From Nepenthes gracilis (taxonomy: Eukaryota; Streptophyta; Magnoliopsida; Caryophyllales; Nepenthaceae), in NCBI GenBank assembly GCA_033239525.1, contig BSYO01000033.1:6377501-6441500 (forward strand): a stretch of DNA of 64,000 bases. The letters are read 5' to 3'. The notes beneath the pieces are model-generated. The model was not told where the DNA came from, ran no database searches, and was given only the letters and a program-made list of their open reading frames with translations. A program made the translations under genes and the position numbers. Below, in pieces: positions 49,750-61,010 of the stretch. Each line of letters starts with the position of its first letter. Position 1 is the first letter of the stretch.

Positions 49750-52700
49750 AGTCGACAAGTATGGATTCTGGATACTGGGACAACCGATCATATGATATGT
49801 GATCATTCATTATATACTCATCACAAGGTTCAGATTTCATACTCTGTCAAACTTTCGAATGAAAGTAAAGCATCTGTTTCTCATATTGAAAACATTAGAC
49901 TCACCGATAAACTAATGTTGCACAATGTGCTTTGTGTTCCTTCCTTCACCTTTAATTTAGTTTCCGTAAAACGGCTAACTGATACACTTAATTGTGGTAT
50001 GTTTTTCTTTTCTAACATCTGCTTGATTCAGGACCTTGCTACTTGGACAACGATTGGGATGGGTGAAGAGAAAAGTAATTTATATTATCTGATGAATAAG
50101 AAAGTTGATCCCAATTCTTTACAGAGCATTCTCTCCAAATTCTGCAAGGAGCCTTCGGTTAATTTTGCTTCATCGCCTTCAATTTATGGCATTCTCGATT
50201 AGGTCACATTTCATATTCTAGGATGAAACTAATAAACGACCCATTTGTAAAAGGAGCAGTGCATTCAATTAATGATAATCCCTGTTCTATTTGTCACATG
50301 GCCAAGCAACGTCGCCTTCCCTTTTCTCCCAGTACTCATAAGTCACACATCTTATTCGACGTGGTACATTGTGACTTATAGGGACCATGTTTCGAGGTAT
50401 CTTATGATGGATATAAATACTTTTTGACTATCGTTGATGATGCATCCAGAAGTACCTGGATTTACCTGCTGAAATAAAAATCGGATACAAAATTGTGCTT
50501 GGAAGCCTTCTATAATCTGGTTGCCGCACAATTTACTATCAAAATCAAAGTAATTCGTAGCGATAATGGAACAGAATTCAGACTGGGAGATTTTTACAGA
50601 AAAACAGGTATTATTCACCAACGTAATTGTGTGGAAATACCACAGCAAAATGGTGTTGTCGAACGCAAACACCAACATTTATTAAATGTCGCTAGAGCTA
50701 TCGATTTCAATTCGGGACTTCCTTTGAAATTTTAGAGTGATTGTATACTTACCGCTGCCCACATCATCAATAGACTTCCCACTCCAATACTCGAAAATAA
50801 GACTCCATATGAAATTCTATTTGGAGTCAAACCCAACTACGCCAACCTCCGCGTATTTGGTTGCTTGTGCTTTGCTTCCACCATCTCCCAAGGCCGTACC
50901 AAATTCGATCCGAGAAGTCAAAAATGCACCTTCTTAGGTTATCGTTTTGGTGTCAAAGGCTACAAATTAATTGACTTAAATAGCCATGCTACTTTTTATT
51001 CAAGAGATGTGATTTTTCATGAAAATGTATTTCCTTTTCAAAATGACGGCATCGGCCAAAGCTCCACTGTTCAACCCGATGCACCCTCATTAGAACCATC
51101 AAATACCTATAACGAGCAATTATGTCAAACACAACCGGCGCCACGAAATTTACATGATCCTGGTTCGAATCCTGTTGTTGAAACTATGACCGAAAATAAT
51201 GAAGAAATTCCCACCGTGTCTATCAATCAGGACCAGGAACAACTATTCGACGAACATTCAGAACTAAATGAATCGAATGATACCCAGTCAACTACAATTA
51301 GTCAAATACCCGTTCGAAGAACCACTAGAATTCGCAAAGCGCTCGAATACCTAAAAGAGTTTCACTGTCATCAAGTGTCTCAAACTTCATCTACTAAATC
51401 AAATGTACAAACACCTCCAGGCAAACCGTACCCCATTGAAAATTACATATCATACCAAAAATTATCTCCCACTTTTGGAAATTTTTCAGCAACCATAACA
51501 TCTTACAGTGAACCACAAACAAATGCCCAAGCCATTCGTGATGAGAAATGGCGTGAAGCTATAGCAAATGAATTGAACGCATTAGAACAAAATAAGACAT
51601 GGATCATTACTGACTTACCCTCCGGTAAGAAAACTGTTGGCTGCCGATATGTCTTTAAATTGAAGTTTAATAGTGATGGAAGCATTGAGAGGTACAAATG
51701 TCGATTAGTCGCAAAGGGATATACGCAACAAGAAGGGATAGACTATCATGAAACATTTTCTCATGTTGCCAAATTAACTACAGTTCGATGTCTCTTAGCA
51801 ATAGCAGCCATCAAAGGGTGGCACTTGTACCATTTTGATGTTAACAACGCCTTCCTGCACGGGGGTTTAAATGAAGAGATCTATATGCAGAAACCTCCGG
51901 GATACATAAAGGAAAACCGAACCAGGTTTGTAGACTGTTAAAAAGTATATATGGCCTCAAACAGGCCTCTAGGCAGTGGTACTCCAAGCTATCTACATCC
52001 CTGATTACTTTTGGCTTCACCCAATCGAAAGCTGATTATAGCCTCTTTACCAAACAAGATGACCAATCATTTATAGTGCTCCTTGTATACGTTGATGATA
52101 TCATTGTGGCTAGTAGTTCTTTGGCTTCCATTCATTCTGTTAAATCATATCTTAATTGCACATTCAAAATTAAAGATCTCGGTGTTTTACGATATTTTCT
52201 TGGGATTGAAGTTGCGCGCTCATCAACGGGCATACATATATGTCAACGAAAATATGCTCTTGATATTTTAGCAGATTCAGGTTCCCTTGGTTCAAAACCC
52301 CTTAAACTTCCAATGGATAAAAATGTAAAACTGAGTAAAGAAACTGGGATTGTTTTGCAAGATCCTAGCATCTACTGAAGACTGATTGGCAGGCTCCTCT
52401 ATCTCACAGTCACAAGGCCTGATATATGTTACGCTGTCCATATTTTGAGTCAATTTATGACTCGGCCAACGTCTAGTCACATGATTGCCGCTTATCAAGT
52501 TCTGCGGTACCTCAAACAGAATCCGGGGCAAGGTATATTATTCTCTTCCACTTCTAACATTCAACTTCGAGCTTTTTGTGATGCAAATTGGGCTTCATGT
52601 CCTGACACTCGAAGATCCATCACTGGCTACTGCACCTTCATTGGAAACTCTCTTATCTCTTGGAAGTGCAAGAAACAATCAGTTGTTTCTCGCTCCTCCG

Positions 52701-53056
52701 TGGAAGCAGAATATCGATCCATGGCTACCACTTGCTGCGAACTATCTTGGCTCTGTTATATCTTACGCGATTTGCGGATCCCACACTCTCACGCTGCTGA
52801 TCTATACTGCGACAATCAAGCTGCTTTGCACATATCCGCCAATCCTGTTTTTGATGAACGGACCAAGCACATTGAGTTGAATTGTCATTTGGTTCGTGAT
52901 AAGATCCAAGACGGAAGTATTCGAACTCACTATGTGACTACGCATAATCAACTTGCCGATATGTTCACCAAGATTTTGCCTGTACACCGTTTGAAGATTC
53001 ACTTATCCAAGCTGGGTATATTCAATATATATGCTCCACCTTGCAGGGGGTATTAG
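49750..53056 (+). pseudogene. Copia pol: protease, integrase, RT, RNase H (broken)
   Basis: Protease active site WILDTGTTDHM at about 49766. Frame change near 50185. The GAG-pre-integrase H-C-C motif is RLGHIS...CSICHMAK. The integrase core has VIRSDNGTEF and QQNGVVERKHQH, with stops at 50379, 50475 and 50733. RT has EAIANELNALEQNKTW, HFDVNNAFLHG, frame change near 51920, then LLVYVDDIIVAS. Stop TGA 52376 stands where relatives have arginine. RNase H (52445-53056) has [30 protein letters not shown] and DNQAALHIS, ending in the first bases of the 3' LTR. Confidence 0.9.
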
Positions 53057-53375
53057 AAAATATACCCAAATAAGAAATACAGTATATAGGAAATTCCCTT
53101 GTATATTCTTTATTTATTTGTTTCCTTTTATTTTTTTTCCCGTTACTTGTAATTTCCCCCAATTATTTTCTTTCCCATTTGTTATTTTCTTTCCCATTTT
53201 TATTTCTTCTTTCTGTGTAATATATTAAGGCTTGCTCTGTATTTAAGAATGAACAAGAATGAATAAAATGACTGGCGTCCGCCTCCTTCATCATTCCGTC
53301 GTCCTCTCTCTCTGAGTTCGCCTGTGCCGATGCTCAGCTACTCTTCTCGTTCTTCGCTTGGTGCCAAACTTTACA
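53051..53375 (+). repeat. 3' LTR of the Copia element
   Basis: 325 bp, about 97% identical to the 5' LTR; preceded by a polypurine tract. Confidence 0.95.
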
Positions 53376-53380
53376 GAAAT

Positions 53381-54313
53381 AATTATAATTTTCTCATTTG
53401 TATTCAAACATGGAAAAGCTTGCATCAAAATAGATGATAATAAGCTTTGAATTTACTTTAAAATGTAATGGAAAAACCCTAAAGATAATCACCATTCAAA
53501 ACCATTTTCCCATCTAACCCTTCCATGCATAAAATGGGGGAGGTGCCACTTGAAAATTGATAAAACGGTGTTTGGACTTAAAATTTAATGAAGGAAGGTG
53601 AACAATTGTTATTAAACGAGTGTAAATTAAAAATCAATGCAAGTCAATCATTGTAATTTACCAAACATAAGCAAAGAAGCATAGTAAATTAAAGAACATA
53701 TAATTTGATTACGAAGAAAAATTTGAGTATAACATGTTTTGAGAAAATTGCTTGGGGCCATTAGTTGCTAATTATAAAATCTATTATAATGAGAAGAATT
53801 AACTTATAGGTCAAAAACTAAGTGCATTACCCTAGTCAGTTGAATCCGGGCAAATCAATATCTAAATCCCTTCTAAGATTTGCAGCACTCTAGTTACCGA
53901 GTCACTCTTGGTTTCTTCCAATGGATCTCTAATTGAAGGATATTTTCAAATCAATTTGGATGTTGCCTGCAAAATAAAAACCCCTCTCTAAAATCGAAGG
54001 ACTAACCAAATTATGCCAAAATAAAGACACAATTTGAGGAAAAATGTATATCTAGTTGACTTGTATATGTTGATTTGAATTGTTCATGTAATCGAGAGTC
54101 AGAATTATCAAATATGGGATTAGCATATACTAAGTCCAAGAGTGTGTGACCTAGAAAAGAGTCTAATGAGCCAATTTTAGCAATAAGTCGAGTGACATAA
54201 TCGGGTCATTGAGTAACAAAAAAATTTCAAGGATGAAACACGGTTATTGATATCGTGAGGCTAATCCAGATGAGTAAGTTAAGGGAGGTTGGAGTGTTAA
54301 ACTAAGAAACTGA
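53381..54313. other. intergenic, nothing recognised
   Basis: AT-rich sequence between two retrotransposons, without a supported gene. Confidence 0.5.
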
Positions 54314-54886
54314 ATCCTTGTAATACCCTGGACCCCTATCTCGATGATTTTGATATTAGTTGTAATTTTTGGGTTAATTGAACGTAATTTGAAGAAATTA
54401 TATTATGAAAATTTGAAAGATATTTGGTTCGGTAGTGAGGTATCTGATACACATCCGAAGTGTCAATTCTAAAATATCAGTGCCCGAAGCACATCCAAGG
54501 TGTGCTCCCGTATCTATTCCAAAAGGTTGGGCGCTCGAACCATACTTGAGGCACGTTTGAGTACCAGTTGGGTATAAAAGGCGCGCACGGGTTGGGCTTT
54601 GTCATTTCGCACGAGGAGGAAAGAGGAGAGAGAGAGCGTAGGAGGAAGGGAGGCAGCACCGTTCGGGTTCGTCGGAGCATTCTTTTATCCGATCTGTTTA
54701 GTATAAGGTTGTGGTAAGTATCTATAACTCCCATTTTTGGTCTAATTTAGCATATAATATATTTTAACTATTGCCTAGAGATTTTACTACCATACATGTT
54801 ATTTTTATACACTCAATTTGTTTATTCCGTACATACATGTATAATTTATTAGTCAATGTGGGAGTTTTTGGATCGTACATTTTGAG

Positions 54887-55206
54887 ATTTTGGAGCGAAT
54901 TGGAGAGGTTGCTTATAAATTGACTTTACTTCAGAATTTGACGGATTGTCATGATATTTTTCATATTTTGATGTTGAAAAAATATGTGTATGATCCTTCT
55001 CATGCGATTAATTTGAGCCATTGGAGATAGATGAGAATTTATTTTATGTCGAGGTTCCCATTCAAATTTTGGATCCGAAGAATTAAGTGCTGAGGAATAA
55101 GATTATTCCGTTGATCATGGTGTTGTGAAGCAATCATTCGGTTGATGAGGTTACATAGGAGTGTAAAGATGAAGTCCGAGAGTTTCCTTATCTATTTGAG
55201 GATTGA
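54887..55206 (+). pseudogene. C-terminal Gypsy integrase/chromodomain-linker relic
   Basis: Reads ILERIGEVAYKLTL, then HDIFHILMLKKYVYDPSH, and after a frame change DENLFYVEVPIQILDPKN, a stop, VLRNKIIPLIMVL and a stop, then ECKDEVREFPYLFED. This follows the conserved tail of chromovirus-type Gypsy integrases (VFHVSMLRKYVPDPSH, then VLRNK.IPLVKVLW, then PYLF). Several stops. Confidence 0.8.
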
Positions 55207-55248
55207 GGTATGTGAATTTTGAGTATGAAATTTTTATAAGGGGGATGA

Positions 55249-56838
55249 TGTAATATCCTGGACCCTTATTAGGATGGTTTTGATATTAGTTGTGGTTTTT
55301 AGGTTAATTAGATATGTTTTAAAGTATTTATATTGTGAAATTTTAAAGGATATTTGATTCGATGGTGTGGTACCTGATTATATTTGTTTCTGGTTCGGAC
55401 TTTGTAATTTTGGAGGATTTTACTATTTTATAAAAGTTTAAAAATATCTAATATTGTGTTTTTTTATATTAATATACATGTATGAAAATAAGTATGAAAT
55501 TTATATTGGGCAGTGCATTTTCATTTGCATATGTTTGGAAATTGTGGTCACTACTATATATTATTTGTTATCTGCTCAGATTTTCGATGAGAATATATTT
55601 ATTATCTGAATTTTCTTTTCGCCAGCAGAAAAGGCACTGTTGCAATGACCCACCCTTTTGCCTAGTATTTAATATGAAATTTAATATATTCAAACGTTCT
55701 AATACATTTGACAAAGTTGAAAAGTACACCAAAAATTACGGTAACAAAACATAGTGAGTAACATTACTTATGGAAGACAAAATACATAGGTGATCTAATA
55801 TGCTGACCTAAATTGTATTTGATTTGATTTAAGGTTATCAAAAATATGTATAACCAATCCTCAAATTAGTTTTTAAATAATCAGAATTCAAATTTGGTAT
55901 ATAATTTACATTTGTGTATGAATTTGTATTCAAACTTTGATTTAAATTTGGATTTTGGATTGATCGATTTTTGTCTACGGATGAGTTTTGATATATCTCG
56001 TACATTTAATTTTGATTATATATTTTGATTCGAATTTTGAATTATCTGCTTACGGTGCTGCTCCGACTTTTGCACACGATTAGATCATCTGACTATTGGA
56101 TTCTATCCTGTATCACGATTTGATTGAGCATTGGATTAGACTTCTGATTTGAGATCTGGATCATTTTGATATATATATATATATATCCTGAGAGGTTTTT
56201 TTTTATGGGATATTTATTTTGGATTTGATGTATGATTTGAATACAAAACTATAATTGGTTTTGATAATGAATTTTATTTTAAATTTGATGATTGAATTTT
56301 GACATCGACGATTTGAATTTATATCTATCATCTAATTTGACATTTGTTCTTGGATCTTCTCTCTAATTTATTGAATATATTTATTTTTATATATAATATT
56401 TGATGGATTTTAGGTTTATATTTTCTAATTTATCCATTTAGAATAGAGGGCTCAAACTCATTTCAGGAGCAGAATAAAATTCAATGCGATATTATATTTT
56501 GTGATGAGCATTTTATCTGTTTAGATATAGATCGATTTTGTTTGGGTTATTTTTGAATTTTATAATAGGCTGAATGTAGGCCTTTAAACGGTATATGGAA
56601 GATTGCTAAGTTTATTTCATTGTGTATATAAATTGATATTATTATTTGGTTATCCCTCTTACAATTGTCGGAGTAGGTCATGATTGTTTTGTTAGGCCGG
56701 TTATCCGATAAGGTCTTATATGGATTATACTTGGGTCCCATTTATGTTTAATTGTTATACTCAATTTGAAATTTATTTAATTATTATTTAAAATTTAATT
56801 ATTTATTTAATTGGCTTGTTTAATTCAGGTTCGTGACA
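55249..56838 (+). repeat. 3' LTR of the deleted Gypsy
   Basis: 1590 bp, TGTAATATCCTGG...TTCGTGACA. It lacks the promoter-proximal stretch found at 54440-54720 in the left LTR. Confidence 0.75.
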
Positions 56839-56949
56839 ATCCTCATACTTACCTAGAATTTTATGTTCTTCTAACATCTTGGGTCAATTAGACTTATAAT
56901 TAGTAGAGTTCATTAATTAAATAAATTAATATACACATAATATCTTTTG

Positions 56950-57792
56950 GAGCTGATACATTGTATTTAGACTAGGACTAAATTTTTAAAGATCTTGGAC
57001 TAGTTAAATTCAATATAGTGACCAGAGGATATTTTTATAATTTTTTAGTAATAGTAAATGTAATTTTTAGTGATATGCTCTTTTAATGAGAATTTATTTC
57101 GATTATATTAGATATATTTTAATGTGATTTAAAATAGAAAGTTAACCAAACTATGGTGCTAGAAATCTTGATCGGCCGAAAAACCCTGAGGAGCCTTGGA
57201 AACCCTAGTTCACCCTCCTTTACCCTAATGAGGTGTGCCCTCTCCTTGTGCATTTCGGCCTCCTCTTCTCATTATTTTTCGTCTAATTCTTCTATTGAAT
57301 AAATTTTGAGAAAATTAATAAGGAGCTAAACTAATCCCCAAGTGTCATGCTCCTCATTAGAAAACGAAAAAACCTAATTTTCCTTCCTTAAATTAAGTAG
57401 CCACCCTTCCCTCTCATGTTTTAACCTAATCTTCTTATATTCTTGGTTACTTGGAGAGGAGAGAAACCACAGCCATTGTGAAGCTCATATAGATCTTGAG
57501 AGAATAGAAAAAAAGAGAGAAATCCTTATGTCTTAAAGCATAAAGATCTTGTGTCCTTTCTTTTTCTTAGCCGTGCCACCATTGGAAAGGAAGAAAGTGA
57601 AGAACCGTGCTTGAAGTGTAAAGAAGAATTTGGCTTTACAAAGATTTGGAGGTTGTTTGTGCTTGCTTAATCATAGAAAACAAATAAGGCAAGTAAAACT
57701 ACTACGTTGATTTGTCAATCTACCATTTATTCTCTATTCATAAATTCTCCATCTATTTTATATATATTATTGCATGATAATTTTATGTGTTA
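56950..57792 (+). repeat. old LTR-like body, left part
   Basis: Contains the GGCCGAAAAACCCTGAGGAG block and a purine-rich AGAGAGAAA tract, followed by AGGCAAGTAAAACTAC. This arrangement is usual in the R/U5 region of Tekay/Del-like plant LTRs. Both ends are unclear. It appears to continue beyond the nested insertions to about 62340. Confidence 0.35.
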
Positions 57793-57797
57793 TATCT

Positions 57798-59025
57798 TGA
57801 TGGGTACACCAATAATGGGCTGGCCCAAAGAAAGGTCAACGGAAGCCCAAGAAGGCCAGTCAACATTTTTGACGGCCCAGTGAGAAGACGGGCCCAGGAA
57901 CTGAAAAGCCCAAGACGGCCTAACGGCGCGTTGACCGTTTGGCGGCAAACTTGTTTCGTAGGACAGTCAACACAATGTTGACCGCCCTTCTGCTGACCAA
58001 TTGGGCATTTAGAGGCTTTGCTATGGTGATGGGTCTATTCCGCTTCCGCCAGATGCAAACCCATTGATTGATCGCTAACTACTCTCCCGCCGCTCACCAC
58101 GGCGCGCTTATCATGCCGACGGTCAACTCAAACGTTGACCGTCTGCGCCCTACACATTGGGCCCAAATGGCGCCTTTCTACAGTAATGGGCCTGCTCCGT
58201 TTGGGCCCACTACTCATCAGACGGCCAACCACAGCTTTCCAAGCGTCTTCCACGATCTCAATTTACACCAGAAAGGATATTAGCAAGATTGGCGTCTTTC
58301 AAAGAAGGAAAGCGCCAAATCTTCCCAATTCCTTGCCAGCCAAGGCACTCCAACGGTAATATGCTGAGGAGGAAAGAAACCCACTTGAAAATTTATTGAC
58401 CGCCTCACAAGAAAACAATAACGATCAGCATGACAATCAGCATCTGCTCCAGAAGGCAAGCCTACTAGCAAATGAGGAAGGCAATCGCTCCTTCCAAAGA
58501 AGGAGGATTGGCCTCTCAGCGACAAAAGAAGCCCTTGAATCCTTATTCAAGGCATGCTCTCATTGATGCTTTCTTTGACGCTCTGATTGAGGCTTTCATC
58601 AATGCTTTCATTGACTCACGCTTTTTGGAACACTTCCAACTGCTCACGCTTTCTGAAAGACGATTGTGTGCTTAGAGAAAATTTGTCTTCCCTGCCGCCC
58701 ACATTCTCCAAAAACCCTAAGGCAACAAGCGAGCCCTCACGGTAGTTTACTGCCTTCCCACCTCCCAAATTCAAGAAGACCTCACGTCTTTCTTACATTT
58801 GGGTCAAACACTCAAACTCTCTCACTCTATTTTCAGTTTCTTCCTTTTGAAGACTGTTTTACTGACTTGAGCGTCGGAGTGTTTTCGGTAGGACAACTTC
58901 CTGCCGATAACGCTGACGTCTTGTTCGTTTTAGTGGTGTGCAGGATTCGTACTCAATGAACGGAGCCGGTTCAAACCATCCAGAAGAATCCGAATCTGTT
59001 CGAAGTCGGATCCAGGTACGCATCA
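57798..59025 (+). mobile_element. solo LTR, Tat-like Gypsy (family 4)
   Basis: 1228 bp starting TGATGGGTACACC and ending GGTACGCATCA, with the perfect 5-bp direct repeat TATCT (57793-57797, 59026-59030). It is GC-richer than its surroundings. A GAGCGTCGGAGTG motif near 58868 is typical of the 3' part of Tat LTRs. The first 350 bp hold eight or so TTGACC/GGTCAA W-box cores, including a 10-bp inverted repeat GACGGTCAAC/GTTGACCGTC at 58118-58143. The short frames inside are not genes. Confidence 0.85.
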
Positions 59026-59030
59026 TATCT

Positions 59031-59672
59031 ATTTTTATCATTTAATTTAGACGTCTTTTGAGATTTTATCAAATTGTGAAAAAATCATCTCTTTGTGACC
59101 TCTTTTTAAGTCTTGAATCCATGATGCAATTTCTATATTTTTTAGCATTAAATTGAAGCCTCTCATCATCCAAAATGTATGTATATGCTAATGTTTTGTA
59201 GGTGGGAATGTTCTTTTTGGCCTTTTTTTTTTTTTGGTTTGTAAAGTTAAGGTGGAAAAGTGAAGTTTTTTATGTTTTTTAGCACATGTATAGTTTGTCA
59301 TTACATGTCCTAGTTGGTCATAGGTTTAGTGAAGCATGCTACGGTGAAAAGTGTGATTTTTGTACACTTATTTGATAATATGTTGTAGATTTGTATGCCT
59401 TTTGATGTATAAAAGCACATACATTTATAGATCTAGATATTTGAATATATTAAACATAGTGGCCAAAATATAAAAGACTTGTAGAGGGAGAATTTTAATT
59501 TTACTTTATTATATAAACGTATGTGTTATGGATTTGAATAACGTAGATAGTTATGTGTCTTTAGGATAAAAAAGAGAAGACTAATAGTACATTTTATGCA
59601 TTAATTTGGTTGGGTCTATATTTGTATGAAGTGGCCAAGTGGTAGTGTAGCTAAGTATGGTTTTAACTATAT
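59031..59672 (+). repeat. old LTR-like body, middle part
   Basis: AT-rich sequence that joins smoothly with 57792 once the solo LTR and one TATCT are removed. No gene. Confidence 0.3.
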
Positions 59673-59677
59673 ACTAG

Positions 59678-60799
59678 TGAAAAAGCACGTTTCGGTGCTA
59701 CCGTGTTTCGACCCCGTTAAATATATAGCGGAAGCAATAAAATAAATTAATTAAATTAAATATCCGATACACGTAAGGGATATTTAACTCTAGATGTATA
59801 CGGAATTAATAAGCATGCACAACATAAACAACGATAAGCAATAATAATAAAGATCCGATTTTTTGGTGGCCAGTGAAAACTCGATACCCACGGTATCGAG
59901 AAAAACACTCCGGGCTTCAACGGCCAGGGAAGCAATGCACTATGAAAATCAACTTACAGCCCGGGTGGTAACGACGCGCTAACCTAGCCGACTTACTCCC
60001 GACACGTGATCCCTACCAAGGAACTCCTTGGATTTGCCACGACGCAACGGAACCGGACACCTTCCGGTCTTCAAGCCACTCTTCCCTCTCGTGCCACTTG
60101 AATTGCCAATCACGAACGGATCTCCTTCTTCACGAACCAAAGTCTTCAACAATGGTAGACGGATGAAGATTTGAATAGAGAAAGAGAAAGAAAAGAAAAT
60201 GGTGAGAAATCTCTTTAGAACATGGAGTACAAAGATATGTTGTTGAGTTTTCTCAAGAGAAGCTAAATCAATTGAAGCATGAAGGCTTTCTTCTCAAATT
60301 GGGGGCTCAAATAATCTGACAGAATGTTTATGGCGTCCTTAGGGTTTGAATAACATAAGCCAATATTTATAGAGGAGCCAAAAATCGCGTTTGAAATTCT
60401 GCCCGTTGGGCCGCCGCTCGAGCGGGGCTCGAGCGCGCGGCGAGCGGCCGTAGGGTTTCGTGGGAAACCCTGCGGGCGCTCGAGCCGGGATCGAGCACGC
60501 AGCGAGCGGCCCCCATTCTGGGATTTCGGCTCGAGCGGCGCCGAGCATGTATCAAGCGGCCCCCCATTCTGGTTTTAGGCTCGAGCCGCGGCGAGCACGC
60601 ATCAAGCGGCCCCATTCTCGATTATGTGCTCGAGCGGCAAGCGGGCACAGGCGGCGGGCGGTCCTTGGACGGTGCTTGAGCGCGTGGAGGGCGATCGAAT
60701 GAATTTTAATGAATTTTAAATTGACAACCCACAACCCGACATCAATAAAATAATACATATGGTCACTTGGAATACGCGATTAGACAAATGTCTCTAACA
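59678..60799 (-). repeat. SIRE-like Copia 3' LTR, third copy
   Basis: Starts TGAAAAAGCACG and ends TCTCTAACA on the plus strand, followed by the polypurine complement ATCTCCCCTTTGGC. It shares with the LTRs at 25759 and 29364 the successive motifs ACACGTAA, CGATACCCACGGTATCGAG, GGGTGGTAACGACGCGCTAAC and CCTTCCGGTCTTC. It is the best preserved of the three. Confidence 0.7.
60478..60645. repeat. GC-rich tandem repeat, about 50-bp unit x 3.3, within the SIRE-like LTR
   Basis: Units start GCTCGAGC at 60478, 60529, 60579 and 60628, each with CGAGCAYG and AAGCGGCCCC- or GAGCGGCCCC-type blocks and CATTCT. It is the cause of the Arg/Ala-rich frames on both strands here. Confidence 0.85.
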
Positions 60800-61010
60800 A
60801 TCTCCCCTTTGGCAATTCCGTGACAAAACCCAAAAATAAATAAATAAATAAATACAAGAGAATCACGGGTTCGATACACCACGAGATAGAACCCGTGTAC
60901 ATGAAAAACCTACGCCTAGTAATACACAAAAAACATAAAATAATGTAACTAGCTATGCGAGAGCTGTGATGATGTGGTGGTCATTTGGTAGGTTGGTTGC
61001 GAGTTGTGAG
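60800..61010 (-). mobile_element. 3' interior fragment of the third SIRE-like copy
   Basis: Follows the LTR with a polypurine tract and AATTCCGTGACAAAACCC. It stays similar to 26830-27010 up to AGCTATG (about 60951). The rest of the element and its 5' LTR are missing. Confidence 0.5.

Larger units (their letters stand above)
48156..53375 (+). mobile_element. Copia retrotransposon, recently inserted, polyprotein broken
   Basis: A 5,220-bp element with direct repeat GAAAT on both sides (48151-48155, 53376-53380). LTRs 48156-48481 and 53051-53375 differ by about nine substitutions and one 1-bp indel (roughly 3%). TGGTATCGAGG primer-binding site follows at 48482, and GCAGGGGG polypurine tract lies at 53043-53050. 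LTRs begin TATTAG rather than TG. Domain order gag, protease, integrase, RT, RNase H is that of Ty1/Copia. It starts about 630 bp downstream of the WAV3-like stop codon, same orientation. Confidence 0.95.
54319..56838 (+). mobile_element. Gypsy element, internally deleted, target duplication intact
   Basis: Begins TGTAATACCCTGGACCCC and ends GGTTCGTGACA, with the 5-bp direct repeat ATCCT on both sides (54314-54318, 56839-56843). It consists of part of a 5' LTR with a TATAAAAGG promoter motif at about 54574, a small piece of the 3' end of pol (54887-55206), a polypurine tract AAGGGGGATGA before 55249, and a 3' LTR. It belongs to the same LTR family as the solo LTR at 5177-6667. The joined 5' LTR/pol junction near 54850-54886 marks a deletion of most of the interior. 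Confidence 0.8.

Noticed and set aside
58068..58959. Several frames of 60-97 codons
   Set aside because: All fall inside the Tat-like solo LTR defined by the TATCT duplication.
60339..60758. Arg/Ala-rich frames on both strands
   Set aside because: They come from the GC-rich tandem repeat in the LTR; no domain.
60948..60952. ACTAG as the right target duplication of the SIRE-like copy at 59678 (ACTAG also at 59673-59677)
   Set aside because: Similarity to the interior of the other SIRE-like element continues up to and around this point, so the 5-bp match is probably chance.
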